Source: Cytophagales bacterium (lineage in GTDB: Bacteria > Bacteroidota > Bacteroidia > Cytophagales > Cyclobacteriaceae). Taken from it: a stretch of DNA of 32,476 nt. Below are positions 17,931-26,556 of the stretch, in pieces (position 1 is the stretch's first letter; every line of letters begins with the position of its first letter). The stretch is taken from NCBI GenBank assembly GCA_025359125.1, contig JANYHI010000081.1, forward strand, positions 1 to 32,476. Direction: 5' to 3'. The position numbers were made by a program, and so were the translations under genes. Under the pieces are notes generated by a model, which was not told the DNA's origin, did not search any database, and worked only from the letters and a program-made list of their open reading frames with translations.

Positions 17931-18431
17931 TTATAGTTTGATGGTTACGCCAAGCTTGCCGCTAGAAAACACATTGCCACCACCAAGCTCAAGGTTGATG
18001 CCCACTTTTTGGGTGAAGTAATATCTTCCACCAACTTGCAATCCTAGATTTAGCCCAGAGGAATTTGACCCCGGGTAATTGTTAGGTGTATTCCAAAGGT
18101 AGAAACCCAAATTCAATCCGGCATAAAAATCCCACTCTTTAGGAATGTTTAGAATAGTGTTGAAGTGGTAGTTTCCGTTTCCAGATATACCAATCACATT
18201 TTGGCTGTATCCAATGCCTTTATAGTTTTCGCTAAATGAGCGGAAAGAAATTTCTCCACCAACAGTAATGTCTTGATGAACGCCATAATCAAGACCAAAA
18301 TATAAGGGAACTCCATATGAAGAAAGCCCCAGCCCTGCATTTATTTGAGCCTTGCCTTTTGGAAGTGGGTTTTGCGCATAAGTGATAATAGAACTAGCAA
18401 TAATTAAAAATAAAAGAGTGATTTTTTTCAT
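17931..18431 (-). CDS. Outer-membrane beta-barrel protein (small, porin-like)
   Basis: A 166-residue protein from the ATG at 18431. The frame is open further upstream to 18464, but the mature-looking signal peptide begins at MKKITLLFLIIASSIITYAQ, and a -7 promoter element lies at 18462-18469, so the upstream ATG would fall at or before the transcript start. After the signal, alternating hydrophobic strands rich in Gly/Tyr/Asn (GLGLSSYGVPLYFGLDYG, FYAGLNLGFYLW, GGRYYFTQKVGINLELGGG) end in LGVTIKL, as in 8-strand barrels of Bacteroidota. Function unknown. Confidence 0.8.
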   Translation of the reverse strand: MKKITLLFLIIASSIITYAQNPLPKGKAQINAGLGLSSYGVPLYFGLDYGVHQDITVGGEISFRSFSENYKGIGYSQNVIGISGNGNYHFNTILNIPKEWDFYAGLNLGFYLWNTPNNYPGSNSSGLNLGLQVGGRYYFTQKVGINLELGGGNVFSSGKLGVTIKL

Positions 18432-18461
18432 AATGGATTTTAAGTCAAAAATAGATATTCG

Positions 18462-18469
18462 CAAATATA
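18462..18469 (-). promoter_or_regulatory. Candidate -7 element for the minus-strand beta-barrel gene (TATATTTG)
   Basis: An exact match to TAnnTTTG on the minus strand, 30 bases before the ATG at 18431. No clear -33 TTTG is seen at 19-21 bases. It helps decide the downstream start codon. Confidence 0.45.
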
Positions 18470-18589
18470 AGGCGATCGTTATCGTTTGTATATTAGTGTG
18501 GCACTTTTCATCGATAAAAAATAATAACGACAGTTAATCAGTAGTTATAGCCGATGAAATAATATGGTTGGCATTCGTATTTTTACAAG

Positions 18590-21052
18590 ATGGAGTATCC
18601 GGTGCTGGAGATTGTAGATGATTTAAAGAAGCAGCTAACGCAAAACATGATTGTGATTTTGCAAGCTCCGCCTGGTGCAGGTAAGTCAACTATACTTCCA
18701 TTGCAGCTATTGAAGGAGCCTTGGCTAAAAAATCAGAAGACAATTTTGTTAGAGCCTCGGAGGTTAGCTGCCCGATCGGTGGCTACGCGCATGGCCACTT
18801 TATTACATGAAGAGCCAGGTAATACGATTGGGTTTCGAATAAGATTTGAAACCAATATTAGTTTAAATACAAAGATTGAAGTTGTTACAGAAGGTATTCT
18901 AACGAGAATGATTCAAACCGACAATTCTTTGGACGGTGTTGGTTTAATAATCTTCGATGAATTTCATGAACGCAGCCTTCACGCTGATTTGGCTTTGGCA
19001 CTATGTTTACAAGCCCAACAATTGTTACGACCAGATCTCCGGATTTTAATTATGTCTGCCACGCTCGATATTGAAAAGCTATCTTCAAACTTGCAAGCAC
19101 CGGTAATCACAAGTTCAGGAAAACAATTTTCTGTGGCGCACCAATATATTACGCCAGATAAAGATGATCGTATTGCACAATCGGTTGCAAAAGTAATTAA
19201 GAAGGTTATCAATGAGCAAAAGGGTGATGTACTTGTCTTTCTTCCGGGCGCGGGAGAAATTCGTTACGTTCAGGAATTGATAGAAGAGCATGGCGACTTT
19301 GCAGTGATGCCACTTTATGGAGATTTGCCTTTTAGTCAACAACAGGCAGCCATTCTCCCTCATCCAAATGGAATTCGAAAAATAGTATTGGCAACTTCCA
19401 TTGCAGAAACTTCCTTAACTATTGAAGGGATTACCACCGTAATTGATTCAGGCTATGCACGCGTACCTCGTTTTGATCCGCGCAGTGGACTTACCAAATT
19501 AGAAACCATTCGCGTTACGCGTGATGCGGCCGATCAGCGGTCGGGTCGTGCCGGTCGGTTAGGGCCGGGCGTTTGCTATCGACTGTGGGCAGAAAATACG
19601 CATCAGCATTTGTTGCCCATGCGTCAGCCAGAAATTTTAGAAGCTGATCTGGCATCGCTAATTCTTGAGTTGGCTAATTGGGGAATACAAAACATCAACG
19701 AACTTACGTGGATTACGCCTCCACCAATGGGTGCAGTTAACCAAGCGAAAGAGTTGCTAAATCAATTAGAAGCCTTATCAGGAGACAAAATCACTTTGCG
19801 TGGAAAGGAAATGTTGAAGTTGCCAACGCATCCGCGTGTGGCACACATGCTTTTGTCAACTGTTAGTACTTCGCTCGCCACCGACATTGCTTCACTTCTA
19901 GAAGAACGTGATCCATTGCCAAAGGGAGCGGGAGCTGATTTGAGTTTACGAATAGAAGCATTACGAAAATGGCGTGGTGGAGAAAAGGTAAATGCAGACC
20001 GCACTATTCTACAACGCATTGAAAGAGTAGCAATGGCGTGGCGAAAGATTTTTAAAATACCTACAGATAACTCAGTAGTTGCCGATACGGAGATTGGATT
20101 ATTGTTATCTGAAGCTTACCCCGAAAGGATTGCAAAGCAAATAGATAAACAGGGTGATCGCTTCAAATTAGCAAATGGCAGAATAGCAAAATTGCCAGAA
20201 CATGATGCATTGCACCGAGAGGCATGGTTGTGCATTGCGCAGTTAGATGCTGGACAGATGGAAGGAAAAATTTTTATAGCGGCACCGATTTCCGAAAATG
20301 ATCTTATTTCAAAATCAACAGAACAGGAAATTGTGGAGTGGGAAAGAGACAGAGGAATGATTAGTGCTTCTCTGGAGAGAAGAATAGGAACATTGAGTTT
20401 ATCATCCAAACAAGTTTCAAAAATCAATCCCAAAAAAAGAATAGAAGTTTTAGTAAGAGCATTTCAGGAGGAAGGTTTAAAATTATTGAATTGGGGAGAC
20501 GATCAGTGCGAGTGGCAGGCACGTGTTATTAGTTTAGCAAAATGGAGACCGACAGAAGAATGGCCCGATGTTACTGAAGGAAATTTATTACAGACAGCAC
20601 AGGATTGGTTAACACCTTATCTGGACGATGTTTCCAAACGAGCTGATTTCCAAAAGTTAGAATTGCATTCGATCTTACAAGGCATTCTACCATGGAACCT
20701 ACTTTCAAAATTAGATGAGTTGGCACCCGTCAAATTAAAAGTGCCGAGTAGCTCTATGATTAAATTGAATTATTTTACCGATGGCGGTTCACCCACTATA
20801 GAAGTTCGGTTGCAGGAGATGTTTGGATTGACTGAGACACCAACTGTAAACGAGGGTAGAACAAAGGTTACTATTCATCTGCTTTCTCCTGGCTACAAGC
20901 CCGTGCAGGTGACGCAAGATTTAAAAAGCTTTTGGCAAACAACCTATCATGAAGTGCGCAAAGAACTTCGCATGCGCTACCCACGCCACCATTGGCCAGA
21001 AGACCCTTGGACTGCCGAGGCGGTAAGGGGTGCTAAAAAAAGAGTGAGTTGA
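18590..21052 (+). CDS. hrpB: ATP-dependent RNA helicase HrpB
   Basis: An 820-residue DEAH-box helicase, close to the length of E. coli HrpB. Motifs in order: I APPGAGKST (26-34), Ia LLEPRRLAARS, II DEFH (123-126), III MSATLD, IV DVLVFLPGAGEI, V LATSIAETSLTIEG, VI QRSGRAGRLGPG. The C-terminal half has the HrpB-specific region, ending MRYPRHHWPEDPWTAEA. By family it is a cytoplasmic nucleic-acid-dependent ATPase; its cellular role is poorly defined in most bacteria. It stands alone, and the following 246 bases hold no gene that I trust. Confidence 0.96.
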   Translation: MEYPVLEIVDDLKKQLTQNMIVILQAPPGAGKSTILPLQLLKEPWLKNQKTILLEPRRLAARSVATRMATLLHEEPGNTIGFRIRFETNISLNTKIEVVTEGILTRMIQTDNSLDGVGLIIFDEFHERSLHADLALALCLQAQQLLRPDLRILIMSATLDIEKLSSNLQAPVITSSGKQFSVAHQYITPDKDDRIAQSVAKVIKKVINEQKGDVLVFLPGAGEIRYVQELIEEHGDFAVMPLYGDLPFSQQQAAILPHPNGIRKIVLATSIAETSLTIEGITTVIDSGYARVPRFDPRSGLTKLETIRVTRDAADQRSGRAGRLGPGVCYRLWAENTHQHLLPMRQPEILEADLASLILELANWGIQNINELTWITPPPMGAVNQAKELLNQLEALSGDKITLRGKEMLKLPTHPRVAHMLLSTVSTSLATDIASLLEERDPLPKGAGADLSLRIEALRKWRGGEKVNADRTILQRIERVAMAWRKIFKIPTDNSVVADTEIGLLLSEAYPERIAKQIDKQGDRFKLANGRIAKLPEHDALHREAWLCIAQLDAGQMEGKIFIAAPISENDLISKSTEQEIVEWERDRGMISASLERRIGTLSLSSKQVSKINPKKRIEVLVRAFQEEGLKLLNWGDDQCEWQARVISLAKWRPTEEWPDVTEGNLLQTAQDWLTPYLDDVSKRADFQKLELHSILQGILPWNLLSKLDELAPVKLKVPSSSMIKLNYFTDGGSPTIEVRLQEMFGLTETPTVNEGRTKVTIHLLSPGYKPVQVTQDLKSFWQTTYHEVRKELRMRYPRHHWPEDPWTAEAVRGAKKRVS

Positions 21053-21298
21053 TGTTTAGTTTGGGGTAGCTCAACTAGGGCATTGTGATTTAGTTTTTTT
21101 TGTTTGGTACCAGTATATGTCTGCAGATCTTTTTGGAATCTAATTTATATCGCAAAGAAAACTTTTACATTACCGTAACATTGACTCTGTTAGAATACAA
21201 CATAGCTATTGTTAATAACCTACCTCTAAAATTAAATCGGTGTAAATGGCAATATCTTTTTACTATATTTAAATGGATCATTTCAATCTCTATTAGTT

Positions 21299-23965
21299 GT
21301 GCGGTATTCGCTTGCCTGCTTATTTTTTTATTTGTGCATTTTGGCTAATGGTCAGAATGCAAAAATTGATAGTCTCGAACAGCTCGCTCGTAAAGCATCG
21401 GGTTCTGCACGAGTTGATATATTAAATCAGCTTGTATTTGAAGTTAATACTATTGATACTAAGAGGGCTGATAGCATAGTCAAAATCGCGCTTGAATTGA
21501 GTAATACAATCAACTATCAGGAGGGCAAAGCTAAGTCACTTATATTGTTAGGCGAGATTGATTCTTATCTAGGCAATAAGAAAAGTGCTATAAAAAATCT
21601 TAAAGAAGGTATTGCACTTAGCAAGAAGCTTAAGAATAGCTATTTACAAGGCTATGGATTAACTATTCTAGGATCATATTTCAAGGACTTCAATCACATG
21701 GACTCTGCCATGATGAGTTTTAACACAGCCTATGAATTATTAAAAGATGGAAAGAATCTGTACTATCTATCTTATTTATATGTGAGTCTTGCAGACTATT
21801 TTAAGGTTCAGAATCAACTTGATCTTCAGTTAAGCTATCTCAAGAAAAGTTGGGAGATCCGCATCAAGCAGCCGAAAGGTGAACGGTACCTTGTGTGGCT
21901 TGGTGAGCTGCTTGCTTCCTACTATACGGAAACTGGAATGTATGATGCAGCACATTCCTATTTACTTCGAGTTCAGCAGGAGTTGGGTAAAGATACTATC
22001 GACAATCGGGAGATTAGTTTTATTTACAGGCAACGCGCTATCATTTATATTAATCAAGGAAAATTTTCGCGGGCTTTTGATTTGCTTATTAAAGCTAAAA
22101 AATGGTTTACACGTGCTGGAGATATTCTTGAAATTATTGATACCCAATCTGAAATTGGGTATGTGTATATGGATATGGCTAATTATGAATTAAGCTTGAA
22201 GAATTACTTTGAAGCCCTCAAGCTGGCAGATAAATATCGATATGAGCTTCAGCAGACCAAACTATTGTTTCGCATAGCATGGGTGTACTATGAATTAAAA
22301 CAAAATAAGTTAGCGCTAGAGTATGTAACCCGATGTTTATCCAATGCACAAGGGTATAATTTAAAAAGTGAAGAAGCTTCTGCTCTGAACTTGCTAGGGC
22401 TAATTGCAGATAGCCAACATCGGTACACAGATGCCTTCAATTACCTGATGAAAGCATTGACGATAAGAAGAAATATTCATAAACAGAACGACATTGCCAG
22501 TACCCTCAATAATCTGGGAACCCTATTGGAACACGAGGGCAAATTACAAGAGGCACTGAAATATGATTTAGAAAGTCTTGCCATAGAAGAAAAATCTGGT
22601 CATCAGTATGGTATCGCTCAGTCAAATAGAACTCTGGGGGTACTTTATAATAAAATGGGAGAATACGATAAGTCACTTTCATACTTTAATAAGGCCGAAA
22701 AAATTGCTCTCGAAATTGAGGCAGGTGGTGTTTTATTAGAAGTTTTTAAAAATAAGAGAGCATTGCTAATAGGTAAAAAACGGTTTCGCGAAGCTGCGAT
22801 GTATTCTCTTCAATACGATAATTTAAAAGATTCAATTTTCAGTCAAAGCCTTAGTAATCGCATTTCAAATCTTCAAAACATCTTTCAATTAGAAACGAAG
22901 AATAACGAAATCACTATTTTAAACCAGCAAAAAGAATTACAGCAACGAAGAATAGAATTACAGCAAAACAGATTGAACCAGCAATGGATTATTATTATTA
23001 TCGGTGCTTTAGGATTCCTGATTTTGTTGGTATTAGTTATTTTTATTTATCGGTATTATGTGCGGATCAAATTTTTGAATAAGCAGGTTCAAGAGCGAAG
23101 TGAAGAAATCCAAACACAATCAGAAGAGCTGACGGAGGCGAATGCGGTGTTATCAAAATTGAATCGAGCTATTTCTGAACAGAAGGAGGAAATTCAAGCG
23201 CAGGCAGAAGAGTTAACGGAAAGCAATCAGTTGATTTCGGGACTGAATCAAACGCTAGAATATAAAATTGAAGAACGTACCTCTGAATTGAAGCAAGCCT
23301 ACAAAGAGCTAGATACTTTTTTTTATCGCTCTTCACATGATTTCAGGAGACCGCTTACCACGTTTATGGGTTTGGCAGAAGTAGCTAAGATTACACTGAA
23401 GGATAACGTGGCGTTAGATCTTTTTGATAAGGTAAATGAAACGGCTCACAACCTAGATAAGATGTTGATGAAGTTGCAATCTATAAGCGATCTGGGTGTG
23501 CAAGAGTTGGTACAAAAGGAACTATTTGTAGAAGAGATTCTCACGCAAGCGCGCAATTTATTTGATCAGGAATTACTGCATCGAGGAATCATGTTTCATA
23601 TCGATGTAGACCCGCGACTTTCTTTTAATTCATATCCTGCTCTTATAAAAATTATTTTATCTAATTTAATTGAAAATTCAATCGCATTTCGAGCACCAGA
23701 AAATCCAACTATTACACTTAGAGGCCTCAAAGAATTAGCTACTGTTCGCATTGAAGTGGAGGACAATGGAGGTGGCATATACGAAGAATACCTGAGTCGT
23801 GTTTTTGATATGTACTTCCGCGCCAACGAGCAATCTAAAGGAAATGGCCTTGGGCTTTATATTGTTAAAAAAGCAGTAGACAAACTGAACGGTTCAGTTT
23901 CAATCGTTAGCCAAGTTGGCGTTGGCACAAAAGTTACACTAATATTTCCGCTTCATTTAGAGTAG
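21299..23965 (+). CDS. TPR-containing sensor histidine kinase
   Basis: An 888-residue protein. No ATG is available in frame before the signal peptide, so it starts at a GTG (21299), giving the signal RYSLACLFFYLCILANGQ. A periplasmic array of tetratricopeptide-like helices covers residues ~25-520 (for example SALNLLGLIADSQHRYTDAF and STLNNLGTLLEHEGKLQEAL). Then come a transmembrane helix (~563-588), a coiled coil with two copies of an EEIQxQxEELTExN unit, and a kinase core. His680 lies in SSHDFRRPLTTF, where SHELRTPL is more usual. The ATPase domain has the N box (LSNLIENSIAF), G1 (VEDNGGGI) and G2 (GNGLGLYIVKKAV). All catalytic elements are present. No response regulator lies beside it, so its partner is elsewhere. 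Confidence 0.92.
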   Translation: MRYSLACLFFYLCILANGQNAKIDSLEQLARKASGSARVDILNQLVFEVNTIDTKRADSIVKIALELSNTINYQEGKAKSLILLGEIDSYLGNKKSAIKNLKEGIALSKKLKNSYLQGYGLTILGSYFKDFNHMDSAMMSFNTAYELLKDGKNLYYLSYLYVSLADYFKVQNQLDLQLSYLKKSWEIRIKQPKGERYLVWLGELLASYYTETGMYDAAHSYLLRVQQELGKDTIDNREISFIYRQRAIIYINQGKFSRAFDLLIKAKKWFTRAGDILEIIDTQSEIGYVYMDMANYELSLKNYFEALKLADKYRYELQQTKLLFRIAWVYYELKQNKLALEYVTRCLSNAQGYNLKSEEASALNLLGLIADSQHRYTDAFNYLMKALTIRRNIHKQNDIASTLNNLGTLLEHEGKLQEALKYDLESLAIEEKSGHQYGIAQSNRTLGVLYNKMGEYDKSLSYFNKAEKIALEIEAGGVLLEVFKNKRALLIGKKRFREAAMYSLQYDNLKDSIFSQSLSNRISNLQNIFQLETKNNEITILNQQKELQQRRIELQQNRLNQQWIIIIIGALGFLILLVLVIFIYRYYVRIKFLNKQVQERSEEIQTQSEELTEANAVLSKLNRAISEQKEEIQAQAEELTESNQLISGLNQTLEYKIEERTSELKQAYKELDTFFYRSSHDFRRPLTTFMGLAEVAKITLKDNVALDLFDKVNETAHNLDKMLMKLQSISDLGVQELVQKELFVEEILTQARNLFDQELLHRGIMFHIDVDPRLSFNSYPALIKIILSNLIENSIAFRAPENPTITLRGLKELATVRIEVEDNGGGIYEEYLSRVFDMYFRANEQSKGNGLGLYIVKKAVDKLNGSVSIVSQVGVGTKVTLIFPLHLE

Positions 23966-23999
23966 TCACTTCACCCCAAGCTACTCACTCTCAGTTTTT

Positions 24000-24068
24000 A
24001 ACTTTCAACTCTGAGCTGCTAACCAATAGCAATAACTAATTACGGATAACTGATAACCGATAAGTAAT
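24000..24068. repeat. Degenerate heptamer run between the kinase and helicase genes
   Basis: The plus strand reads in 7-base steps as AACTTTC, AACTCTG, AGCTGCT, AACCAAT, AGCAAT (6), AACTAAT, TACGGAT, AACTGAT, AACCGAT, AAGTAAT. The run ends 1 base before the helicase stop codon (24070-24072, minus strand). The last units (AACYGAT) differ by a base from the heptamers inside the helicase gene (AACYGGA). Confidence 0.6.
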
Positions 24069-24069
24069 C

Positions 24070-26034
24070 TTAAACTTCAAATACACTCCTGTAAAATTCT
24101 TTCTCTTGCACGTACTCAAGTAGTTTAGTGTAAAATAGATTAGATCCTAGCGTAGCGCTATCGCCAATCATAAGCAATTTCTTTTTTGCTCGTGTCATAG
24201 CTACGTTGGTTCTGCGAATGTCTGAGAGAAAACCTACTTCGCCTTTTGCATTGCTGCGCACAAAGCTGATGGCAATCACATCGCGCTCTTGCCCTTGAAA
24301 AGCGTCAACGGTGTTGATTGTAACTAATTTGTGCAGCGGCTCGAGCAGTGGAGAGCTTTCAGCTAAGTGATGCAGATAATCTACTTGTGCCCGATAGGGT
24401 GTAATAATTCCCATGGTAATATTCTGACTCAGCCATTCTTCTAATCCAATTTCTTCAATTAGTTTTTCTGTGATGCGAATAAGTAGCGAAGCTTCTTCTT
24501 TGTTTAATCTGCTCAGCGTTTCTGGGTCTTGCTGTTCAGTATATCCCGCCCCAGCGGTATCAATAAATTCTATAGGCGGTTGGTTCGGTCGTAATAATTC
24601 TGCGCGTACCGATTCATGTGCTACCAGCTCATCCTTATAAAAATAGTTGGAAGAAAATTTCATGATATCTTGATGCATGCGATACTGCACTTGCAACATA
24701 GCCGATTGCTCAGGATGTTTTTTAATTCCTTTTTCAAAAAGAGTTTCTGCCAAACCGAGTTTTGCCGCTTCGTTTGATTTTACGGTAGGAGGGAGCTGCA
24801 AATGATCTCCCGCCAAAATGATCCGCTGGGCTTTTAAAAACGGAATCCAACACGCAGGCTCTAGCGCCTGGCCAGCCTCGTCAATAAATGCAGTTTTATA
24901 TCTTCTACTTCTTAGCGTAGGGTGGCTCGATCCTACCAATGTGCAACAAATTACTTCGCTTTTTTGTAACAGGTCGTTAGTGATGTAAAATTCTAACATG
25001 TCCGCATCAGCTTTCAGTTGCTTTGCTTCTTCGCGTAACAATCTTCTTTCTGTTTTTTCAAAATGGCCGAAAGACTTTTTGTATTTAAAAGCCAACTGCC
25101 GCGTGTGTTCCATTCGCTTGCGCAGCGCGCGCAGCTCATCAAAATTTTGGTGTTCGGCAATGCGTGCATCTAATGTTTTACTTAACGATTGCTCAGTTAC
25201 GCGCGCAGGGTGACCAATGCGCAATACATTCAATCCTTGTTCGCTTAGTTTATCTACCAACAAATCTACTGCGGCATTGCTAGGCGCACACACCAACACT
25301 TGTTGTTCAACGGCAACTGTTTGTTTGATGGCTTGTACTAGCGTGGTGGTTTTACCAGTGCCGGGCGGCCCGTGTATAAAGGCAATATCTTGCGTGTGCA
25401 AAACTTTTGCTAACGCCAACTTCTGACTATCATTTAGCAAATCAGTTCCCGGTTTCAAGTCAGTTTCCAGTTTCCGGTTACTGGTTTCTAGTAGTGGATC
25501 GCTAGCAACTGGGAACCGGTAACCGGCAACTTCGCCACCTAAAATAATTTCACGCAACTCTGCAACTCTATTCTCCTCTGCATCCATCACCTTCTTCAGT
25601 GCGTATTCCATCTCGCGGTAGCTCATCTCATCAAACAATACATCTACCCCTAGCGAGCCGCTGTCAATCCAATCGGGCAAGTCATCACCATTCAGTGTAA
25701 TCACCATCAGGTTATCGCGCACATAGTTGATTACCCCGTTCTGATGTTCCTTTTCCGATTTGCCTTGTGCATTAGAGAAAACACTCACCAGCTTACCACT
25801 CTGAAAAGCGTGAGGCTGATCTTTTTGGTTTGTGCGCTCTACTTCAATAATAATGCGTTCGCCCGTACCAATGTAATCTTTGGCAAGCCGCACAGGGTAC
25901 CACGTCATGCCTTCCTTTACGCGCGCATGTAGTGGTCGCATCAACACCTTCTGCCGATATTGATCTAGGTCTGCCTGCCGCTCTATTTGCAGCAGGCCAA
26001 GTGTTTTTCTTAGTTGCTCTCGTGCCGATTCCAA
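24070..26034 (-). CDS. Superfamily 1 helicase of the Upf1/IGHMBP2-like group
   Basis: A 654-residue protein. Motif I is HGPPGTGKTTT (221-231). It is followed by the DEAG box (FIDEAGQALEPACW), motif III (AGDHLQLPPTV), motif IV region (QYRMHQDIMKFS), motif V (VDAFQGQERDVIAISFVRS) and motif VI (RRTNVAMTRAKKKLLMIGD). An N-terminal ~165-residue beta-barrel-like region matches the group's usual 1B/stalk arrangement. By family it is a 5'-3' helicase acting on RNA or DNA, with unknown duty in bacteria. Residues ~169-198, between the N-terminal region and motif I, are encoded by a heptamer repeat array (see 25443-25530) and look like a low-constraint linker. The gene is alone on its strand. Confidence 0.93.
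   Translation of the reverse strand: MESAREQLRKTLGLLQIERQADLDQYRQKVLMRPLHARVKEGMTWYPVRLAKDYIGTGERIIIEVERTNQKDQPHAFQSGKLVSVFSNAQGKSEKEHQNGVINYVRDNLMVITLNGDDLPDWIDSGSLGVDVLFDEMSYREMEYALKKVMDAEENRVAELREIILGGEVAGYRFPVASDPLLETSNRKLETDLKPGTDLLNDSQKLALAKVLHTQDIAFIHGPPGTGKTTTLVQAIKQTVAVEQQVLVCAPSNAAVDLLVDKLSEQGLNVLRIGHPARVTEQSLSKTLDARIAEHQNFDELRALRKRMEHTRQLAFKYKKSFGHFEKTERRLLREEAKQLKADADMLEFYITNDLLQKSEVICCTLVGSSHPTLRSRRYKTAFIDEAGQALEPACWIPFLKAQRIILAGDHLQLPPTVKSNEAAKLGLAETLFEKGIKKHPEQSAMLQVQYRMHQDIMKFSSNYFYKDELVAHESVRAELLRPNQPPIEFIDTAGAGYTEQQDPETLSRLNKEEASLLIRITEKLIEEIGLEEWLSQNITMGIITPYRAQVDYLHHLAESSPLLEPLHKLVTINTVDAFQGQERDVIAISFVRSNAKGEVGFLSDIRRTNVAMTRAKKKLLMIGDSATLGSNLFYTKLLEYVQEKEFYRSVFEV
25443..25530 (-). 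repeat. Translated heptamer array with inverted halves inside the SF1 helicase gene
   Basis: On the minus strand four contiguous heptamers GTTGCCG GTTACCG GTTCCCA then GTTGCTA (25530-25503) are followed by an unmatched spacer and then six units of the opposite sense: GAAACCA, GTAACCG, GAAACTG, GAAACTG, (ACTT), GAAACCG, GGAACTG (25488-25443). The two halves are reverse complements in type (GTTNCYR versus GNAACYR), so they pair over 25471-25491 with 25509-25529 (17 of 21 positions). The array stays in frame. Confidence 0.8.
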
Positions 26035-26121
26035 ATTAAAAAATTGAGCCGCAAAAGTAATCTAAATGCATTTAAGTTTTTTTGAAATCATTAGGCGGCA
26101 TGCTAACCGAAGCGTCAGCAC

Positions 26122-26189
26122 CGGGCTATGCGCTACAAGTCCGTGCCGCACTTGTGGCGAACGCACTTCGGGCTTTTCGCTTCTATCCC
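26122..26189. repeat. GC-rich direct and inverted sub-repeats
   Basis: Two 21-base copies 47 bases apart (26122-26142 and 26169-26189) share CGGGCT, a central CGCT and a closing CC (15 of 21 positions). Between and across them ACAAGT (26135-26140) and ACTTGT (26150-26155) form a perfect inverted repeat. The base composition is visibly richer in G+C than the flanks. It resembles extragenic repeat sequences I associate with Bacteroidota, but I cannot verify that here. Confidence 0.55.
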
Positions 26190-26214
26190 TTGCCGATGCC
26201 CACACCAAGTTCAG

Positions 26215-26451
26215 TTATTTACTTTTCAAAAAAGTTTTACACACGGCAGCAATAAAACTTATTTTAAGAGCGCTCGACATGTCTGCGACCCGGTCTTCTC
26301 TGCTATAATAAGTTTTTGTAGACAATACTACTTTTACAATTAGGTATTCAATTTTCCTATGTACATGATAAAGTTTACACTCATTGATAACCTTATGCGA
26401 GTTACACGAGAAAACTAAGAACGCTAAAAATAATACAGCAAAAAGCAACAT
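26215..26451 (-). CDS. Doubtful small lipoprotein-like ORF
   Basis: A 78-residue frame from the ATG at 26451 begins MLLFAVLFLAFLVFSCNSHK, which resembles a Bacteroidota lipoprotein signal: a hydrophobic stretch, then a cysteine after FS, though the lipobox is not ideal. The rest has a loose C..H pattern followed by hydrophobic and charged stretches and a late cysteine, without a recognisable family. A -7-like TAATTTTG lies on the minus strand at 26511-26518, about 60 bases upstream. It sits inside the inverted-repeat-bounded segment, so it may be cargo, a decayed gene, or chance. Confidence 0.3.
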   Translation of the reverse strand: MLLFAVLFLAFLVFSCNSHKVINECKLYHVHRKIEYLIVKVVLSTKTYYSREDRVADMSSALKISFIAAVCKTFLKSK

Positions 26452-26525
26452 GGAGCATTCTGAGAAAACTATCATTGACACGAGAAACTAAAAAAGCTCG
26501 GAGTTCCTTCCAAAATTATTGTTTC

Positions 26526-26556
26526 AAAAAGACGTTGGACATGCCTAAGTCTTTTT
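26526..26556. other. Hairpin with terminator-like flanks
   Basis: AAAAAGAC (26526-26533) and GTCTTTTT (26549-26556) form a perfect 8-bp stem around a 15-base loop that can pair further in part. It has A-run and T-run sides on both strands like a bidirectional terminator, yet no gene clearly ends here on either strand. Confidence 0.5.

Noticed and set aside
21100-21348. Plus-strand open frame with hydrophobic C-terminus before the histidine kinase
   Set aside because: It overlaps the kinase signal-peptide region in another frame, lacks a family match, and its hydrophobicity seems to come from AT-rich DNA.
18590-26034. Two helicases in one region as a possible phage-defence island
   Set aside because: HrpB and Upf1/IGHMBP2-like helicases are common chromosomal genes, and they are separated by an unrelated sensor kinase with no nuclease or methylase partners.
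26066-26343. Two plus-strand frames in the gap before accA
   Set aside because: They cross the GC-rich repeat region, overlap each other in different frames, and have arginine/serine-rich translations typical of non-coding DNA.
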